Notes: generated by a model not told the origin, from the letters alone. Numbered from the stretch's first letter, positions 27,669-37,639 are shown. The stretch is DNA of 64,000 bases from Acetobacter orleanensis (GCF_001581005.1 NZ_LHZV01000054.1:1-64000), one strand, 5' to 3'. Program-made: numbers and translations.

Positions 27669-27880
27669 AGAGGATCTCAGACAAAAAGGGCAAAAAGGCT
27701 GCGCGAGGGTGTGTATCATAGCATGGCCTGCTCAAGCGGCAGAAGAAACCTGTGGAGCGCGGTCAGGTCGGCGGTCAGAATAGACTTGTCAGAATTTGTC
27801 TCCGGGGCTGCGTCAGAATATTATGCACGGCAGAAAAACGTGGCCAGCACGCTGGCACACACAGGGGTGGGCCAAAACAG

Positions 27881-29041
27881 ATGGGCTTTTTCAAAACGTT
27901 ACTCCGGCGGAAAGCCACTGTGCCGGCCAAGGCCTCTGCCTGCGTCTCTGTAGACGCTTCTCGCAGTGCGTCTGGGAATGCTGGAGCCGTCAGCCTGAAA
28001 GACATCGCAGCAAGCGTAACCGTTCTGGAAACTGTTCCGGCTGTACCAGTCAGTCTGGTCAATGGGGGTAAACTCGGAGCGGATGAAACCTCCGTTTTTA
28101 AAGGCTGGGTGTCTGATCCCGCGACCTTTCATCTGTATGACTTGCGGGACGTCGTGCTGGACCGTTCTCTGATGGTGTTCCTCAAGGACGGAAAGCCCGT
28201 GCTCGAAACGGCTTACGTGCAAGACCCCGCCGCCGTCGCCGCGCTGGAAGTCCGACCGCAGGACCTCATAACCGTGCCGGATGACACCTCTCCCGCCGCT
28301 ATCTGCTGTGACCATTGGGACAGCAATTATTACCACTGGCTTTCTCACACGCTGCCCACCCTGCATGCCCTGCGCATCACTAAGCATCAGAACGCACGCC
28401 TTATGTTGCCCCCCCATATGCGCGCTTGGCAGGCTGATACATTGGCCCTGTCCGGGTTTGATGTCACACAGGGTTTGCCACTCGAAAACGGCAAACAATA
28501 TGCGTTCAGCCGCGTGCTTTATGCGGACTATGTGCGCGGTGCGGGCGATTTCTCGGTCTCGCCGTTGTCTCGCGCGGCCTATGAATCTCTTGCCGCAACG
28601 CAGCCCTCTACTGGCCCTAGAGACCTGCGTATTTTTATTGAACGCGGTCCGGCTAGCAATCGTAGAATCCCGAATGAAGCGGAATTGACAGCGGCTTTGC
28701 AGGCACGGGGTTTCCTGTGTGTCAGGGCGGAAAACTTTTCGGCGGCAGAGCAGATCCAGCTTTTCAAACGGGCCAGACTGGTGGTGGGTCAACTTGGGTC
28801 TGGCATGGCCAATTGTGTGTGGTGCCAGCCGGGGACTGTGATGTTTGAACTTGTAGCCGAACATCACCAGAATCCCTGCAATCTGCTTATGGGCATGCAG
28901 GCTGGGCTACTCTACTGGGGTAAGCTGATGCCCACCGGCCAGCAGACGGATGACCACATAGCGCAATCTGAAAAACCTCTTGATATCGCTTCTGTTCTAC
29001 GGGAACTTGATCAGATAGAACCGTATCTCCCGCCTGTCTGA
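27881..29041 (+). CDS. GT61-family glycosyltransferase (first of two)
   Basis: A 386-residue protein of the DUF563/GT61 family. The marker segment is CCDHWDSNYYHWLSHTLPTLHALR. It is followed by an IFIERGPASNRRIPNEAEL region and the C-terminal LVVGQLGSGMANCVWCQPGT. Start at 27881 (MGFFKTLLRRK), preceded by a purine-rich AGGGGTGGG; the longer frame upstream has no family sequence. The acceptor and sugar are unknown, though surface polysaccharide is likely. A second GT61 gene lies at 61323-62399, and the two share the NYxHW-type motif and the late GxxG-AN region. Confidence 0.85.
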   Translation: MGFFKTLLRRKATVPAKASACVSVDASRSASGNAGAVSLKDIAASVTVLETVPAVPVSLVNGGKLGADETSVFKGWVSDPATFHLYDLRDVVLDRSLMVFLKDGKPVLETAYVQDPAAVAALEVRPQDLITVPDDTSPAAICCDHWDSNYYHWLSHTLPTLHALRITKHQNARLMLPPHMRAWQADTLALSGFDVTQGLPLENGKQYAFSRVLYADYVRGAGDFSVSPLSRAAYESLAATQPSTGPRDLRIFIERGPASNRRIPNEAELTAALQARGFLCVRAENFSAAEQIQLFKRARLVVGQLGSGMANCVWCQPGTVMFELVAEHHQNPCNLLMGMQAGLLYWGKLMPTGQQTDDHIAQSEKPLDIASVLRELDQIEPYLPPV

Positions 29042-29050
29042 TCCGCTCGT

Positions 29051-29599
29051 TCAGGAGCGTTTGGCCCACTCCGCCAGCATGTCCACCACGGCCTGACCAG
29101 ACATACGGCGGGCGTCTCCAAGCGCCAGCGTTTCATCCGCATTCAGCACTTTGCCTTCAGGAGTTACAATCAACGCAACCGGAATAGCTTTGATGGTAAT
29201 GCCAAACTTCTTGGCAATATCCATGTTTTTGTTAAAATGATCGACATTGACGGACACAACAGAAAATGTCTGTTCAATCCAAGGGCTGACGGAAGGATGC
29301 GTGAGCACACCGGCCAGCACACGGCAGTCCGGGCACCAGTTGGCACCAAAATCAATCAGAACTTTTCGGCCCGTTTTGCGGGCCTCGGCAAAGGCGGCAT
29401 CCACCGCAGCCTGCGCACCTTCGGGTTCTGCATAAGGATGGGCGACGGCGGTGATCGGGGCGGACCCAATCTGCGGCACAGGCAGCGTTGCCGCGCCAGA
29501 CGCAGTGCTTTGCGCTGCGGCGGGCTGTGTCACACCCGCAGCAGAGGCAGTCAGAACTGTTGCAAGCAGCAGGGTGCGGAAAAAAGCGGTGGAACGCAT
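29051..29599 (-). CDS. Exported thioredoxin-fold protein
   Basis: A 182-residue periplasmic protein. A signal peptide (about 1-29) is followed by a linker and then the thioredoxin core KVLIDFGANWCPDCRVLAGVL. Its WCPDC redox motif, a later VNVDHFN segment and a cis-Pro region (KAIPVALIV) are all present. It overlaps none of its neighbours but is convergent with the GT61 gene. The ScsB/DsbD-type reductase 1.4 kb away could keep it reduced; that is inference. Confidence 0.88.
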   Translation of the reverse strand: MRSTAFFRTLLLATVLTASAAGVTQPAAAQSTASGAATLPVPQIGSAPITAVAHPYAEPEGAQAAVDAAFAEARKTGRKVLIDFGANWCPDCRVLAGVLTHPSVSPWIEQTFSVVSVNVDHFNKNMDIAKKFGITIKAIPVALIVTPEGKVLNADETLALGDARRMSGQAVVDMLAEWAKRS

Positions 29600-29784
29600 G
29601 CAGACTAATCCTTGCTAGAGGTCAGGCGACTTCCCGGCCAGAAGACGCGCCCCAAGGCGCGTGCCTGCTTGCCGAATGCTTGAAGGATTATCTATTGGGA
29701 CGGCAGAACAAATGTCAATCAGATACGTGTAAAAATAATTCCACAAAAAATAACGTTAATAAAGAATGCGCCTCAACGGATGCC

Positions 29785-30000
29785 TCAGTGCCCATCCGCG
29801 TCCGCCGCACCGGGCTGCAAAACAAACAGGCGCGAGCAGTAAGGGCACACAGTCTGATGCCCCCCAATGGCCAGCCAGACTTTAGGGTGACCTAGCGCCC
29901 CCAGCCCGCCATCACACGTGACTTTACGGTGGTCGACAACAATTGTTTCAACATGCCCGAGCCGGGGGCGAGGAATAGGGTTGGCGGCTTGAAGAAGCAT
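29785..30000 (-). CDS. zf-CHCC zinc-finger protein (NDUFS6-like)
   Basis: A 71-residue protein with the zf-CHCC pattern: VTCDGG, then GHPKVWLAIGGHQTVCPYCSRLFVL. The Cys-His-Cys-Cys set binds one zinc ion. In mitochondria the related domain is a complex I subunit; bacterial copies are usually annotated only as zinc-finger proteins. The start ATG ends at 30000. It stands alone between an exported thioredoxin and a divergent hydrolase. Confidence 0.85.
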   Translation of the reverse strand: MLLQAANPIPRPRLGHVETIVVDHRKVTCDGGLGALGHPKVWLAIGGHQTVCPYCSRLFVLQPGAADADGH

Positions 30001-30147
30001 AAAAGCGCATCCTTGTGTTGGCTGTGGGCGCTAGGTCCGCAAAGCACGTCATGCGGGCAGGCGGGAGCAGCCCCGACTGGCGCAGGTCTTTGAGGAATGA
30101 TAGCGGGTTGAAATGCGCTTTTCCATGCTTTCCTCCATCCCATCCGC

Positions 30148-31281
30148 GTGAGCCAGATGCTTTGGTCTTTGTCCCGCAGGCCTTTGTCAGGCGCGCTCAG
30201 AACGATACGCACCGCATTTTCCGCCGCATGCGGGCTGCTAGCACTTTCCGCGTGCACCACCACCATGCCGCCTGTGCCCACGCCACCGGCCCGCTTCGCG
30301 CAACTCGGGCGGCTCGTGCCACCGCAGCGGTTCTTCACGTTGTCCGATGGAGCAAAAATTCCGGCCCGTGTCTGGCAGCCCGCGGGGCAACCGCGCGCCA
30401 TTATTCTGGCGCTGCACGGATTTAATGACAGCCGGGATGCGTGGGAGGCTCAGGCTCCTTCTTTCAGTGCCCAACAGATTATGGTGGTGGCCCCCGACCA
30501 GCGCGGTTTTGGGCAGGCCCCTCAACGGGGTAGCTGGGCAGGCACCGCACGGATGGTGAAGGATGTGCGGGAGGAAGTGGCGCAACTTCAGCAGGCCTAC
30601 CCGCAGACGCCACTTTATCTTGCCGGTGAAAGTATGGGCGGTGCCATCCTGATGCTGCTTATGGCGCAACCGGATGCCCCGCATGTGGCGGGTACGCTCC
30701 TGCTTGCTCCTGCTGTGTGGAACTTTGGCTGGGCGACCGGCCTGCCCCTGAGGGTTCTGGCGCATCTGTTTCCCAACACTCTTGTCACTGGGCGGGAACT
30801 GCCCGTGCATGTGGTGGCGAGTGATAATATAATGGCGCTTGCCCGCCTGTATTATGACCCGCTAACCCTGCGCGCCACGCGCCTTCAAGCGCTTCAGGGT
30901 CTTGTCGAGTTAATGAAGCAGGCCGCAAAGGCGGCTCCCTCTCTGCACGGGCCAGTCCTGTGCGTGTATGGGGACCATGACCAACTTGTACCTCCCACCG
31001 CCATGGTGCCTGTGTGGCAGGCCATGCCCGCAACGGTACGGCGTGATCTCATTCCAGGCGGCCACCATCTGCTATTGCGGGACAGGCAGGGAGCACGTGT
31101 GCAGCAGGATATGCTGAACTGGATAAACACACCGCAAACATGGTTACCCTCTGGCGGAGACAGCGCCGCAGCAGCATGGTTGGCAACCGGGGTTGGAGCA
31201 GAAAGTGCTGAAAAACAGGATGTTCCCCTGCCAGTTTTGCCTGCGATGCTTGAGCAGTTCGTCTTGGGCAGATCACAATGA
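30148..31281 (+). CDS. Alpha/beta hydrolase lipoprotein (monoacylglycerol lipase-like)
   Basis: A 377-residue serine hydrolase. The N-terminus is a lipoprotein signal, with lipobox LSAC (C36), so it is probably membrane-anchored and periplasmic. The fold shows LALHGFNDSRDAW (oxyanion region), the nucleophile elbow GESMG (160-164, S162), an acid in YGDHDQLVPP, and a catalytic His in PGGHHLLLRD. It starts with GTG at 30148; an ATG three codons later would also keep the signal. The substrate is probably a lipid or an acyl ester. Confidence 0.86.
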   Translation: MSQMLWSLSRRPLSGALRTIRTAFSAACGLLALSACTTTMPPVPTPPARFAQLGRLVPPQRFFTLSDGAKIPARVWQPAGQPRAIILALHGFNDSRDAWEAQAPSFSAQQIMVVAPDQRGFGQAPQRGSWAGTARMVKDVREEVAQLQQAYPQTPLYLAGESMGGAILMLLMAQPDAPHVAGTLLLAPAVWNFGWATGLPLRVLAHLFPNTLVTGRELPVHVVASDNIMALARLYYDPLTLRATRLQALQGLVELMKQAAKAAPSLHGPVLCVYGDHDQLVPPTAMVPVWQAMPATVRRDLIPGGHHLLLRDRQGARVQQDMLNWINTPQTWLPSGGDSAAAAWLATGVGAESAEKQDVPLPVLPAMLEQFVLGRSQ

Positions 31282-31661
31282 AATATTGTCTGAGCCCATT
31301 TATAAAAAAATCACTTCAATAAATATAATAAACAGAAACAAACTGGAAAAATCTTTGAGAAAGCGGATGATAGGGCTTATGTTTTTTAGAGTATTCTCAA
31401 AAGAAACCTTAACTTACCTTCTCCTTTTAAAAAGACAACTCCAAGAAAGAAAAAGCTGACTATGCTGCGGTTTAAGGAGGGCGTAGCATCGAGCTCACCT
31501 TATGAGAGCTGTACATGAAGAAGCCGCAATCGACTACGTGAGAACGCTCGAATTCTTTCTTGCGACAAAAGAACACTTTATCATTATACTATCAAAACAC
31601 TCTATCCACCGCTTACTCGGCCTTGTTCGCCATCATGTCCTTCGTCCATCAAGGGTGCTTC
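31282..31661. other. AT-rich intergenic region before the adenosine deaminase-like gene
   Basis: About 380 bp, clearly AT-rich in its first half, with no credible gene. It presumably carries the promoter of the exported deaminase. No inverted repeat strong enough to call was seen. Confidence 0.5.
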
Positions 31662-33194
31662 ATGTTTTTTCGTTCTGTGCTTCTGGCTTGCGCTATTCTT
31701 CCTCTCGCCGTTCAGACCAGTCTGGCGCAAACACCAGATGAAGTGAAAACAGCGAATATTTTCAAAAGCCTTCAATCTGATCCTTCACGTCTTGCCCTTT
31801 TCCTGCGTCAGTTTCCCAAGGGCGCTGATCTGCATAATCACATGGTGGGGGCCATTTACGCGGAAAGCTATCTGAAATGGGCCGCGCAGGATGGAGCGTG
31901 TGTTGCGCTGGAAAGTGGTCAGATTCTATCACATGGCTGCACGGGGCATACTAAAGGTGAACTTCCAGCAGCGGACCTCTCTACAAACCCGGACGCGGAA
32001 AACAGCATGATTGATGCACTTTCCATGCGCGATTTTGTCCCGACCGCGACTGATCGTTCTGGTCACGACCACTTCTTTGCAACCTTCAACCGCTTTTTCG
32101 CGGCTACGCAAAAACACGCTGGAGATAGTCTGGCAGAGGTCAAAGACCGTGCAGCTCTGGATCATGTGCAGTATGTCGAACTGATGATTTCGCCCGGTCT
32201 GGGGAGCCTGATCGGGGCAGGGATGAAGCATCCGCTGAACGGCGAGGATTATACACAGGCCATGCAGGCACTTAAACCAATGCTGCCGGAACTGGTAGGC
32301 ATTATCCGGCGTGAAACGGATGCAATGGAGCAGCAGGCCCAGAATGTTCTGCACTGCGGAACGCCTCAGGCCCATGCTGGCTGTGGTGTGAAAGTCCGAT
32401 ATTTATACCAGACTATTCGTACATTTCAGCCATCAGTCGTCTTCGCGCAGCTTTATGCCGGGTATGATGTGGTGCGGACGGACGCACGCTTTGTCGGCGT
32501 CAACATCGTCGCCCCAGAAGATAACGAGATCGCCATGCGTGATTATGACCAGCATATGCGCATGTTTCAGGCGCTCAATGCGGTCTACCCGGAGGTTAAA
32601 CTCAGCCTGCATGCGGGTGAACTCACGCCCGGCCTTGTCCCGCCAGAGGGGTTGACCCATCATATCCGCTCTGCGGTAGAAATCGCACAGGCACGGCGCA
32701 TCGGGCATGGTATTGATATTGTATGGGAACAGGACGCTACTGGTCTGCTGACAGAAATGGCGCAGAAAAAAATCATGGTTGAAATCAACCTGACCAGTAA
32801 TGATGTAATTCTGAATGTAAAAGGAAAATCACATCCGTTCGCACTTTACAGACGCGCGGGAGTGCCAGTTGCCCTCTCGACGGATGATGAAGGCGTGTCC
32901 CGAGGTGACCTCACGCAAGAATATCTGCGCGCAGCAACAACATGGCCGCTGACCTATCAAGATATGAAAAATTTGTCACGTAATGGTCTGACCTACTCCT
33001 TCATTCCGGGGGCAAGCCTCTGGAATGATGGACATCTCGTAACGGCCTGTCAGGATATGAAAAGCCAAGCCTGTCAGAATTTTGCTGCTCAAAGTGAAAA
33101 AGCTCGTGTTCAAATTGAACTTGAAAAGAACTTTAATAAGTTTGAAGGAAAAATCTCTTCTAATTCAGGAATAAATGCATCGCCTTTTTTGTAA
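31662..33194 (+). CDS. Exported adenosine deaminase-like hydrolase
   Basis: A 510-residue metal-dependent deaminase. The start at 31662 gives a good signal peptide (MFFRSVLLAC then a hydrophobic stretch to LAQ). The metal site is ADLHNH (residues 56-60). Later parts match the deaminase fold: SLHAGELTPG, ARRIGHGIDI and VALSTDDEGV, the last carrying the active-site Asp pair. Being longer than cytosolic Add enzymes (about 340) and having a signal, it resembles the secreted ADGF group. It may salvage or detoxify extracellular adenosine. Substrate preference cannot be read from the sequence. Confidence 0.87.
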   Translation: MFFRSVLLACAILPLAVQTSLAQTPDEVKTANIFKSLQSDPSRLALFLRQFPKGADLHNHMVGAIYAESYLKWAAQDGACVALESGQILSHGCTGHTKGELPAADLSTNPDAENSMIDALSMRDFVPTATDRSGHDHFFATFNRFFAATQKHAGDSLAEVKDRAALDHVQYVELMISPGLGSLIGAGMKHPLNGEDYTQAMQALKPMLPELVGIIRRETDAMEQQAQNVLHCGTPQAHAGCGVKVRYLYQTIRTFQPSVVFAQLYAGYDVVRTDARFVGVNIVAPEDNEIAMRDYDQHMRMFQALNAVYPEVKLSLHAGELTPGLVPPEGLTHHIRSAVEIAQARRIGHGIDIVWEQDATGLLTEMAQKKIMVEINLTSNDVILNVKGKSHPFALYRRAGVPVALSTDDEGVSRGDLTQEYLRAATTWPLTYQDMKNLSRNGLTYSFIPGASLWNDGHLVTACQDMKSQACQNFAAQSEKARVQIELEKNFNKFEGKISSNSGINASPFL

Positions 33195-33419
33195 AATAAA
33201 AATGTTATAAGAGATTTTTTCTATTTTTCATGAAGGGTTGTGTCTATTAATCTCATTTTTATTCTCTATTTATTGGATGTGTATTGAAGGCATAAAAGTG
33301 TGCGGTCAGTATTTCTCGTTTTTCAAGAGGTTGTGAGTGCCTTCAGACTGCTATCTGGTTCTGTCATATTTCTTTAACAAACAAAAAAATATGGAACTGT
33401 TACATAGCCGCCTTGTTTT

Positions 33420-33995
33420 ATGCGGAGCGGGAAAATGCTGGCGGATCAGGAGCGAGGCTATTGGCTCGCAAAGCATATCGTTCCCAACGAGCACCTGATA
33501 AGAACGTGGCTCACGCGTTTTTCTGATATTGAAGCAGATGATATTATTCAGGAAGGATATGTCATCATTTCTGAAGCAGATGTCGGTAAAATTTTTAATC
33601 CGATTGGGTATTTCCATACAATTTGTCGTAATCTTGTTTTAAGGCACTACAGAAAAGCTCAGGTTGTCAGTGTTACGGCGATCGCAGACATTTTAAATGA
33701 TACGCTGGTTGACCAAACGCCATCAATCGAAGACACGATTGATGCAAGAGCAGAGTTACGGTTTCTTGATCAGATTATTCAGGAACTTCCCGATACATGC
33801 CGCAAGGTATTTATTTACAGGAAAATAAAAGACTACCCGCAAAAAGAATGTGCCAGAAAATTAGGAATTTCTGAAAATAGCGTTGAAAAACAATTAGCTC
33901 GTGCTTTAACGCTTATTGCCAGATCCTACGGACAGCGGGATAGTGACCAACGTAAGAAGGTAGGGCTGGTTCGTGGCAACAGAAAATTCTCCTGA
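33420..33995 (+). CDS. ECF sigma factor (FecI-like)
   Basis: A 191-residue extracytoplasmic-function sigma factor. Region 2 contains EADDIIQEGYVIISEADVGKIFNPIGYFHTICRNLVLRHYRK in pieces typical of FecI. Region 4 contains LPDTCRKVFIYRK and ARKLGISENSVEKQLARAL. The gene overlaps the start of the FecR-like gene, a standard pair. Its normal target, a TonB receptor gene, is present only as a broken 3' remnant after IS elements, so the system may be orphaned. Start could be 33420 or the ATG at 33435. Confidence 0.88.
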   Translation: MRSGKMLADQERGYWLAKHIVPNEHLIRTWLTRFSDIEADDIIQEGYVIISEADVGKIFNPIGYFHTICRNLVLRHYRKAQVVSVTAIADILNDTLVDQTPSIEDTIDARAELRFLDQIIQELPDTCRKVFIYRKIKDYPQKECARKLGISENSVEKQLARALTLIARSYGQRDSDQRKKVGLVRGNRKFS

Positions 33996-34893
33996 TCATG
34001 TTGCCGCGCAATGGATGGTCCGAATTGATCGCAACGCACTGACGCAGCAAGAGCAGCAGGCTCTCACAACGTGGGTTGATGCCGATATCCGGCATAAAGG
34101 AGCTTTTTTAAGGGCTCAGGCTATCTGGCAAGCAACAAACAAAGCCAAAGCCTTGCAGACGCCTTATTTCGCTCGGCCTGTATCTATACCTGTGTATCAA
34201 GCAACGCGCTTACCGTCGCGTCGGCTTTTCTTTGGCTCTGCTGTTGCCGCGGCCTCTTTCAGTCTGCTTGTTATTGCGAGCAAAACGGGTGAGGCCAGCA
34301 CGCAGTACACAACACAGAAAAATATCCTTCATTGCCGTCAGGCACCGGGAAGAGAGCTTATTCTTGACTGCTATACTCAGGTTGATCAGTACCCAGAATT
34401 CACCAGAATGGTTTATGGCCGGTGCTTGGTGGCAGGAGCGCAGCGGACTGTAAAAACGAGCAGGCTAAGGTTCGTCATACATGGAAGTTTGCTCCTGTAT
34501 AAAGACGGAAATTATGAAAGCGGTATTGTGCTTGAAGGGCATGCCTCCGTGAAAGGGCAGCGAAATTCCGAATATAAAATCTTATCAGCCGGAGAGCAGA
34601 TTACACGTAACCAGACGGGACAAATTCATTTCAGTTATCTGGATACAGAAACACTTACTCGTTTGAGTGCATGGACTAAGGGGCAGGTTTCTCTGGATAC
34701 GCAGACAATCTCTGAGGCATCTGATATTTTTAACCGTTACAACCAAAAGCAGCTTGTACCCTCTTTTCGACTGGCCGATTACCGGCTATCGGGCATGTTT
34801 GATTTGAAAAGGCCTGATGTATTCGCACTTGCTGTTAAAGCTGTTCTGGGTGGAGAAATACGTGAGGACGGACAACATATTTATATAGAATAA
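33973..34893 (+). CDS. FecR-like anti-sigma regulator
   Basis: A 306-residue protein that would sense the occupied receptor and control the sigma factor. The N-terminal DUF4880-like segment has AAQWMVRIDRNALTQQEQQALTTWVDAD. One membrane helix (FFGSAVAAASFSLLVIA) follows, then a periplasmic FecR domain with SLLLYKDGNYESGIVLEGHASV. A short C-terminal STN-like part ends the protein. The start is GTG at 33973, inside the sigma gene. Function depends on a receptor that no longer appears intact here. Confidence 0.85.
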   Translation: MATENSPDHVAAQWMVRIDRNALTQQEQQALTTWVDADIRHKGAFLRAQAIWQATNKAKALQTPYFARPVSIPVYQATRLPSRRLFFGSAVAAASFSLLVIASKTGEASTQYTTQKNILHCRQAPGRELILDCYTQVDQYPEFTRMVYGRCLVAGAQRTVKTSRLRFVIHGSLLLYKDGNYESGIVLEGHASVKGQRNSEYKILSAGEQITRNQTGQIHFSYLDTETLTRLSAWTKGQVSLDTQTISEASDIFNRYNQKQLVPSFRLADYRLSGMFDLKRPDVFALAVKAVLGGEIREDGQHIYIE

Positions 34894-34959
34894 AGTGATG
34901 TGAAATTTGAATAATAATTAGAAAAGATTACGTTTATAATAAAAGGCATAACCATCGGC

Positions 34960-35853
34960 TTGTGTGTAAAATGGAGGGTTTTAAACACCTCTTGGTTTTA
35001 CGGTGTGTCGTCCAGTTAAACGGGATGCTGGCTGAAGCGAACTGGACGGCTGCGAGGAAGGCAGATTCCAGTTTATCATAGCGGGCTGTGATGGCGCGGA
35101 ACTGTTTGGGTTGGAGTGATCGAAGAACAGTTGATTGATGCGCATGGGCATTAATCCTCTCCAAAAACAGAAAGTGGCGTATATTATAGACGATATTGGC
35201 CAGACCGATCCTCATGGTGGCTCGAGTGGTGCCTACGGTTCGGACAACGAGCCCCGTCTGCGTTCTGATCAGCAAAGATATGTTCAACACGTGATCGGAT
35301 AACTGATTTTGCAGCATTCGACTACTCGATATGGCGGGGCATAGGGTTGAGATGTGGCTTTCCCCTGTGGACCTTCGAGACAAAGCCCTGCTTTTCCATG
35401 ATGTCTTCGTTGGCTTTTGAGCGATAGACTGTGCCTGCCCAAACCGTTGAGGTAGTATGATTTTTATCCAGGAAACTCTCCCGCAGCATGGCGAGATCTG
35501 TCATGAGCATACCTCCATTTTCCTGTCGCTTGGCCTTGGTAAACTTCAACGTCCAGCGCACATGAAGGTCTTTGCGAGACAGCTTTTCTGGTCTGTCCTA
35601 CCAGTCTTGTGGGATGCGTCCTTGCCGAATATCTGCCTTCTCAGCGCTTGTGTTGCGCTGCTTGGGAACTACCCACCAATGTCGCGCCCAGAACATGGCC
35701 TGACATTGACAGATAACCCGTTGCGCAGGGTCGCGTCAAACTGGTCAAATAACCTTTCAATTGTACCCGCATGGGCCAGATGTTTTTGACATAGTCAAAT
35801 TATTTTAGCATCGGACAAATTGTTCAGCGTTTGGATCGTCAGGATCTTGAACA
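34960..35853 (-). pseudogene. Degenerate IS5-family transposase
   Basis: A broken transposase read on the minus strand from about 35853 to 34960. It starts inside the family sequence at FKILTIQTLNNLSD, so the first part of the protein (about 60 codons in full-length relatives) and one end of the element are missing. Pieces then appear in several frames: LFDQFDATLRN, RWTLKFTKAKRQENGG, STVWAGTVYRSKANE and EKQGFVSKVHR, followed by VRTVGTTRATMRIGLANIVYN. Stops and frameshifts separate them. The 5' cut point is exactly where the IS630 remnant begins, which suggests that IS removed the end. Confidence 0.85.
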
Positions 35854-35854
35854 T

Positions 35855-36669
35855 TAGAGCGTTTTCCATGCTGAATGAATCATTAGGGATTCCCAAAGTG
35901 GTTGTGATCTGATTCAAGATGAGAGCCGGAATGGAGGCTGGTTGTGGATGTCATCACGCACATTGTCTCTGGATCTTCGCGAACGTGTTGTCGCTGCTGT
36001 ATTGGATGGTCTGTCGCGTCGTCAGGCGGCTGCACGGTTTGGCGTCAGTCCTGCGAGTGCGGTTCGCTGGTGCGCTCTTTCTGCCACGACCGGCAGCGCT
36101 GCCGCCAGACCGCGTGGCGGGGATCGTCTGTCTCACCGGATCGAGGCGCAGGCGGGGCGTATCCATGCGCTGATTGCCGGGAAAGATGACCTGACCTTGG
36201 CGAGAATCCGTGCCCATCTGGCTGATGACGGACATCACTTTGCCATTGGCACACTCTGGCGTTTTTCGCCCGTCATAAGCTTACATGGAAAAAAGACCGC
36301 TCACGCGGCGGAACAGGAGCGGCCGGACATCCTGACACGACGTCAGGACTGTTCGATACCCAGCCCGATCTGCGGCCATGCGACATTATCATCATGGATA
36401 ATCTCAGCTCTCACAAAGGCCCCGGCGTGCAGGCCGCCATCGAAGCGGCAGGAGCGACCGTGCGCTATCTCCTCCCCTACAGCCCGGACTGCAATCCAAT
36501 CGAGAAGGCCTTCTCCAAACTCAAAGCCTAACTCCGTGAAGCCGCAGAACGCACACGCGGCGCCCTGTGGGACAGGATCGGTACACTGATCAATTCGGTC
36601 TCACCAGAAAAATTCTAAAACTTCTTTACAGTTTCTGGATATGAGCCAGATTGAGAGGAAAATGCTCTA
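35855..36669 (+). mobile_element. IS630-type element remnant with broken transposase
   Basis: Terminal inverted repeats TTAGAGCGTTTTCC (left, from 35854) and GGAAAATGCTCTAA (right, to 36670) match with one difference, and both edges carry a TA as expected for IS630. The element is 815 bp, short for the family. Its transposase frame begins with a good HTH region (LSLDLRERVVAAVLDGLSRRQAAARFGVSPASAVRW) and breaks near 36270. The DDE C-terminus resumes in another frame as [13 protein letters not shown] and [15 protein letters not shown]. The central part is deleted, so it cannot be active on its own. Confidence 0.85.
35942..36589 (+). pseudogene. IS630-type transposase, internally deleted and frameshifted
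   Basis: The first 110 codons keep the HTH part and a HRIEAQAGRIHALIAGKDDLTLARIR segment. After IGTLWRF the frame no longer encodes transposase. The remaining DDE end is in a neighbouring frame from about 36348 and has its own in-frame TAA near 36529. It lacks the middle of the catalytic domain. Confidence 0.8.
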
Positions 36670-37516
36670 ATCTCAAGCCAGAAACCGCGACAAATTTTAC
36701 AAGAGGTGCGTTAATAAAGCCGACAAGCTGGCTGAACTTCAGCTTTGACTATTATTACATCAAAAAATCGAATTATATTGCAGCCAATCCGGTTAGCACG
36801 ACGGATGTCGCGGAAGCCTATCTTGCCAATCAACCGCTTCCTGCAGGGGTGAGTGTAACGCCAGATATTCCGGATACTCAAAACCCGAATGCTCCTGTGC
36901 GTCCTGCTTTGATTAACTTGGGCTACATCAACACGAATAAAGTTGAAACAGACGGCGTCGATTTTTCGGTGAGTGCAAACCATCGTTTACCGGGGCGCTG
37001 CATGACGTGCGCTGGATCAGCACGGAGCGTGCAACTTATGTAAGGCGCTTTAACCTCGCTACTCCAGATGGTCAGGTGCAACATTATGCGGGTACCATTG
37101 GTCCTTATCGTGCGGTTTCCGCTTCAGGAACACCACGCTGGCGCGCCAACTGGTCCAACACATTTATTTATAAAGATCTGTCCGTTACACCCACGGTATA
37201 GTATACAAGTGGTTACAAAGCTTTGGCGGAGGATCAGACAGGTCCGGGCACCCGCAAGGATTGCACAAGCTTTGCCGCCATCCAGCGATCTTATACGCCC
37301 AGCCAGTGCCATGTTAGAAGCTTCTGGGATGTGGGCCTAAATGTGAACTATCGTATTAACGAACATTGGAACGTTTACGCCAGTGTTTACAATCTGCTTG
37401 GCTTTAAATCGCCCTATGACTTCGCAACATATGGCTCTTATCTTTATAACTCAGCGTGGTCTCAGAAAGGGATCGTGCTGCGGTCATTCCACTTTGGTGT
37501 CAATACTCGTTTCTAA
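36670..37516 (+). pseudogene. 3' remnant of a TonB-dependent receptor
   Basis: The coding begins directly at the IS630 edge with LKPETATNFTRGALIKP, a barrel segment typical of receptors. Beta-strand phrases FSFDYYYIKKSNYI and LGYINTNKVETDGVDFSVS follow. A frameshift occurs near 37000 and the frame resumes as VRWISTERATYVRRFNL. An in-frame TAG interrupts it at 37199, and the last stretch ends FHFGVNTRF. Only about 280 codons of the C-terminal barrel remain. Position after fecI/fecR-like genes suggests it was their cognate receptor. Confidence 0.85.
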
Positions 37517-37639
37517 AAGCCGCAACATCTTGAGCAGGAGTCAGTTTTAATAAAAATTCCGTCTTCTCTTCCTTCACGCTTTGACGATGTGGAAACAGTA
37601 AGAAAATGTCAGGCTGGGCTAACAGCCCGCCGCATAAAG

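Noticed and set aside
27899-28867. Minus-strand open frame of 322 codons opposite the first GT61 gene
   Set aside because: Arg/His/Gln-rich composition and no motifs; the plus frame is a GT61 protein.
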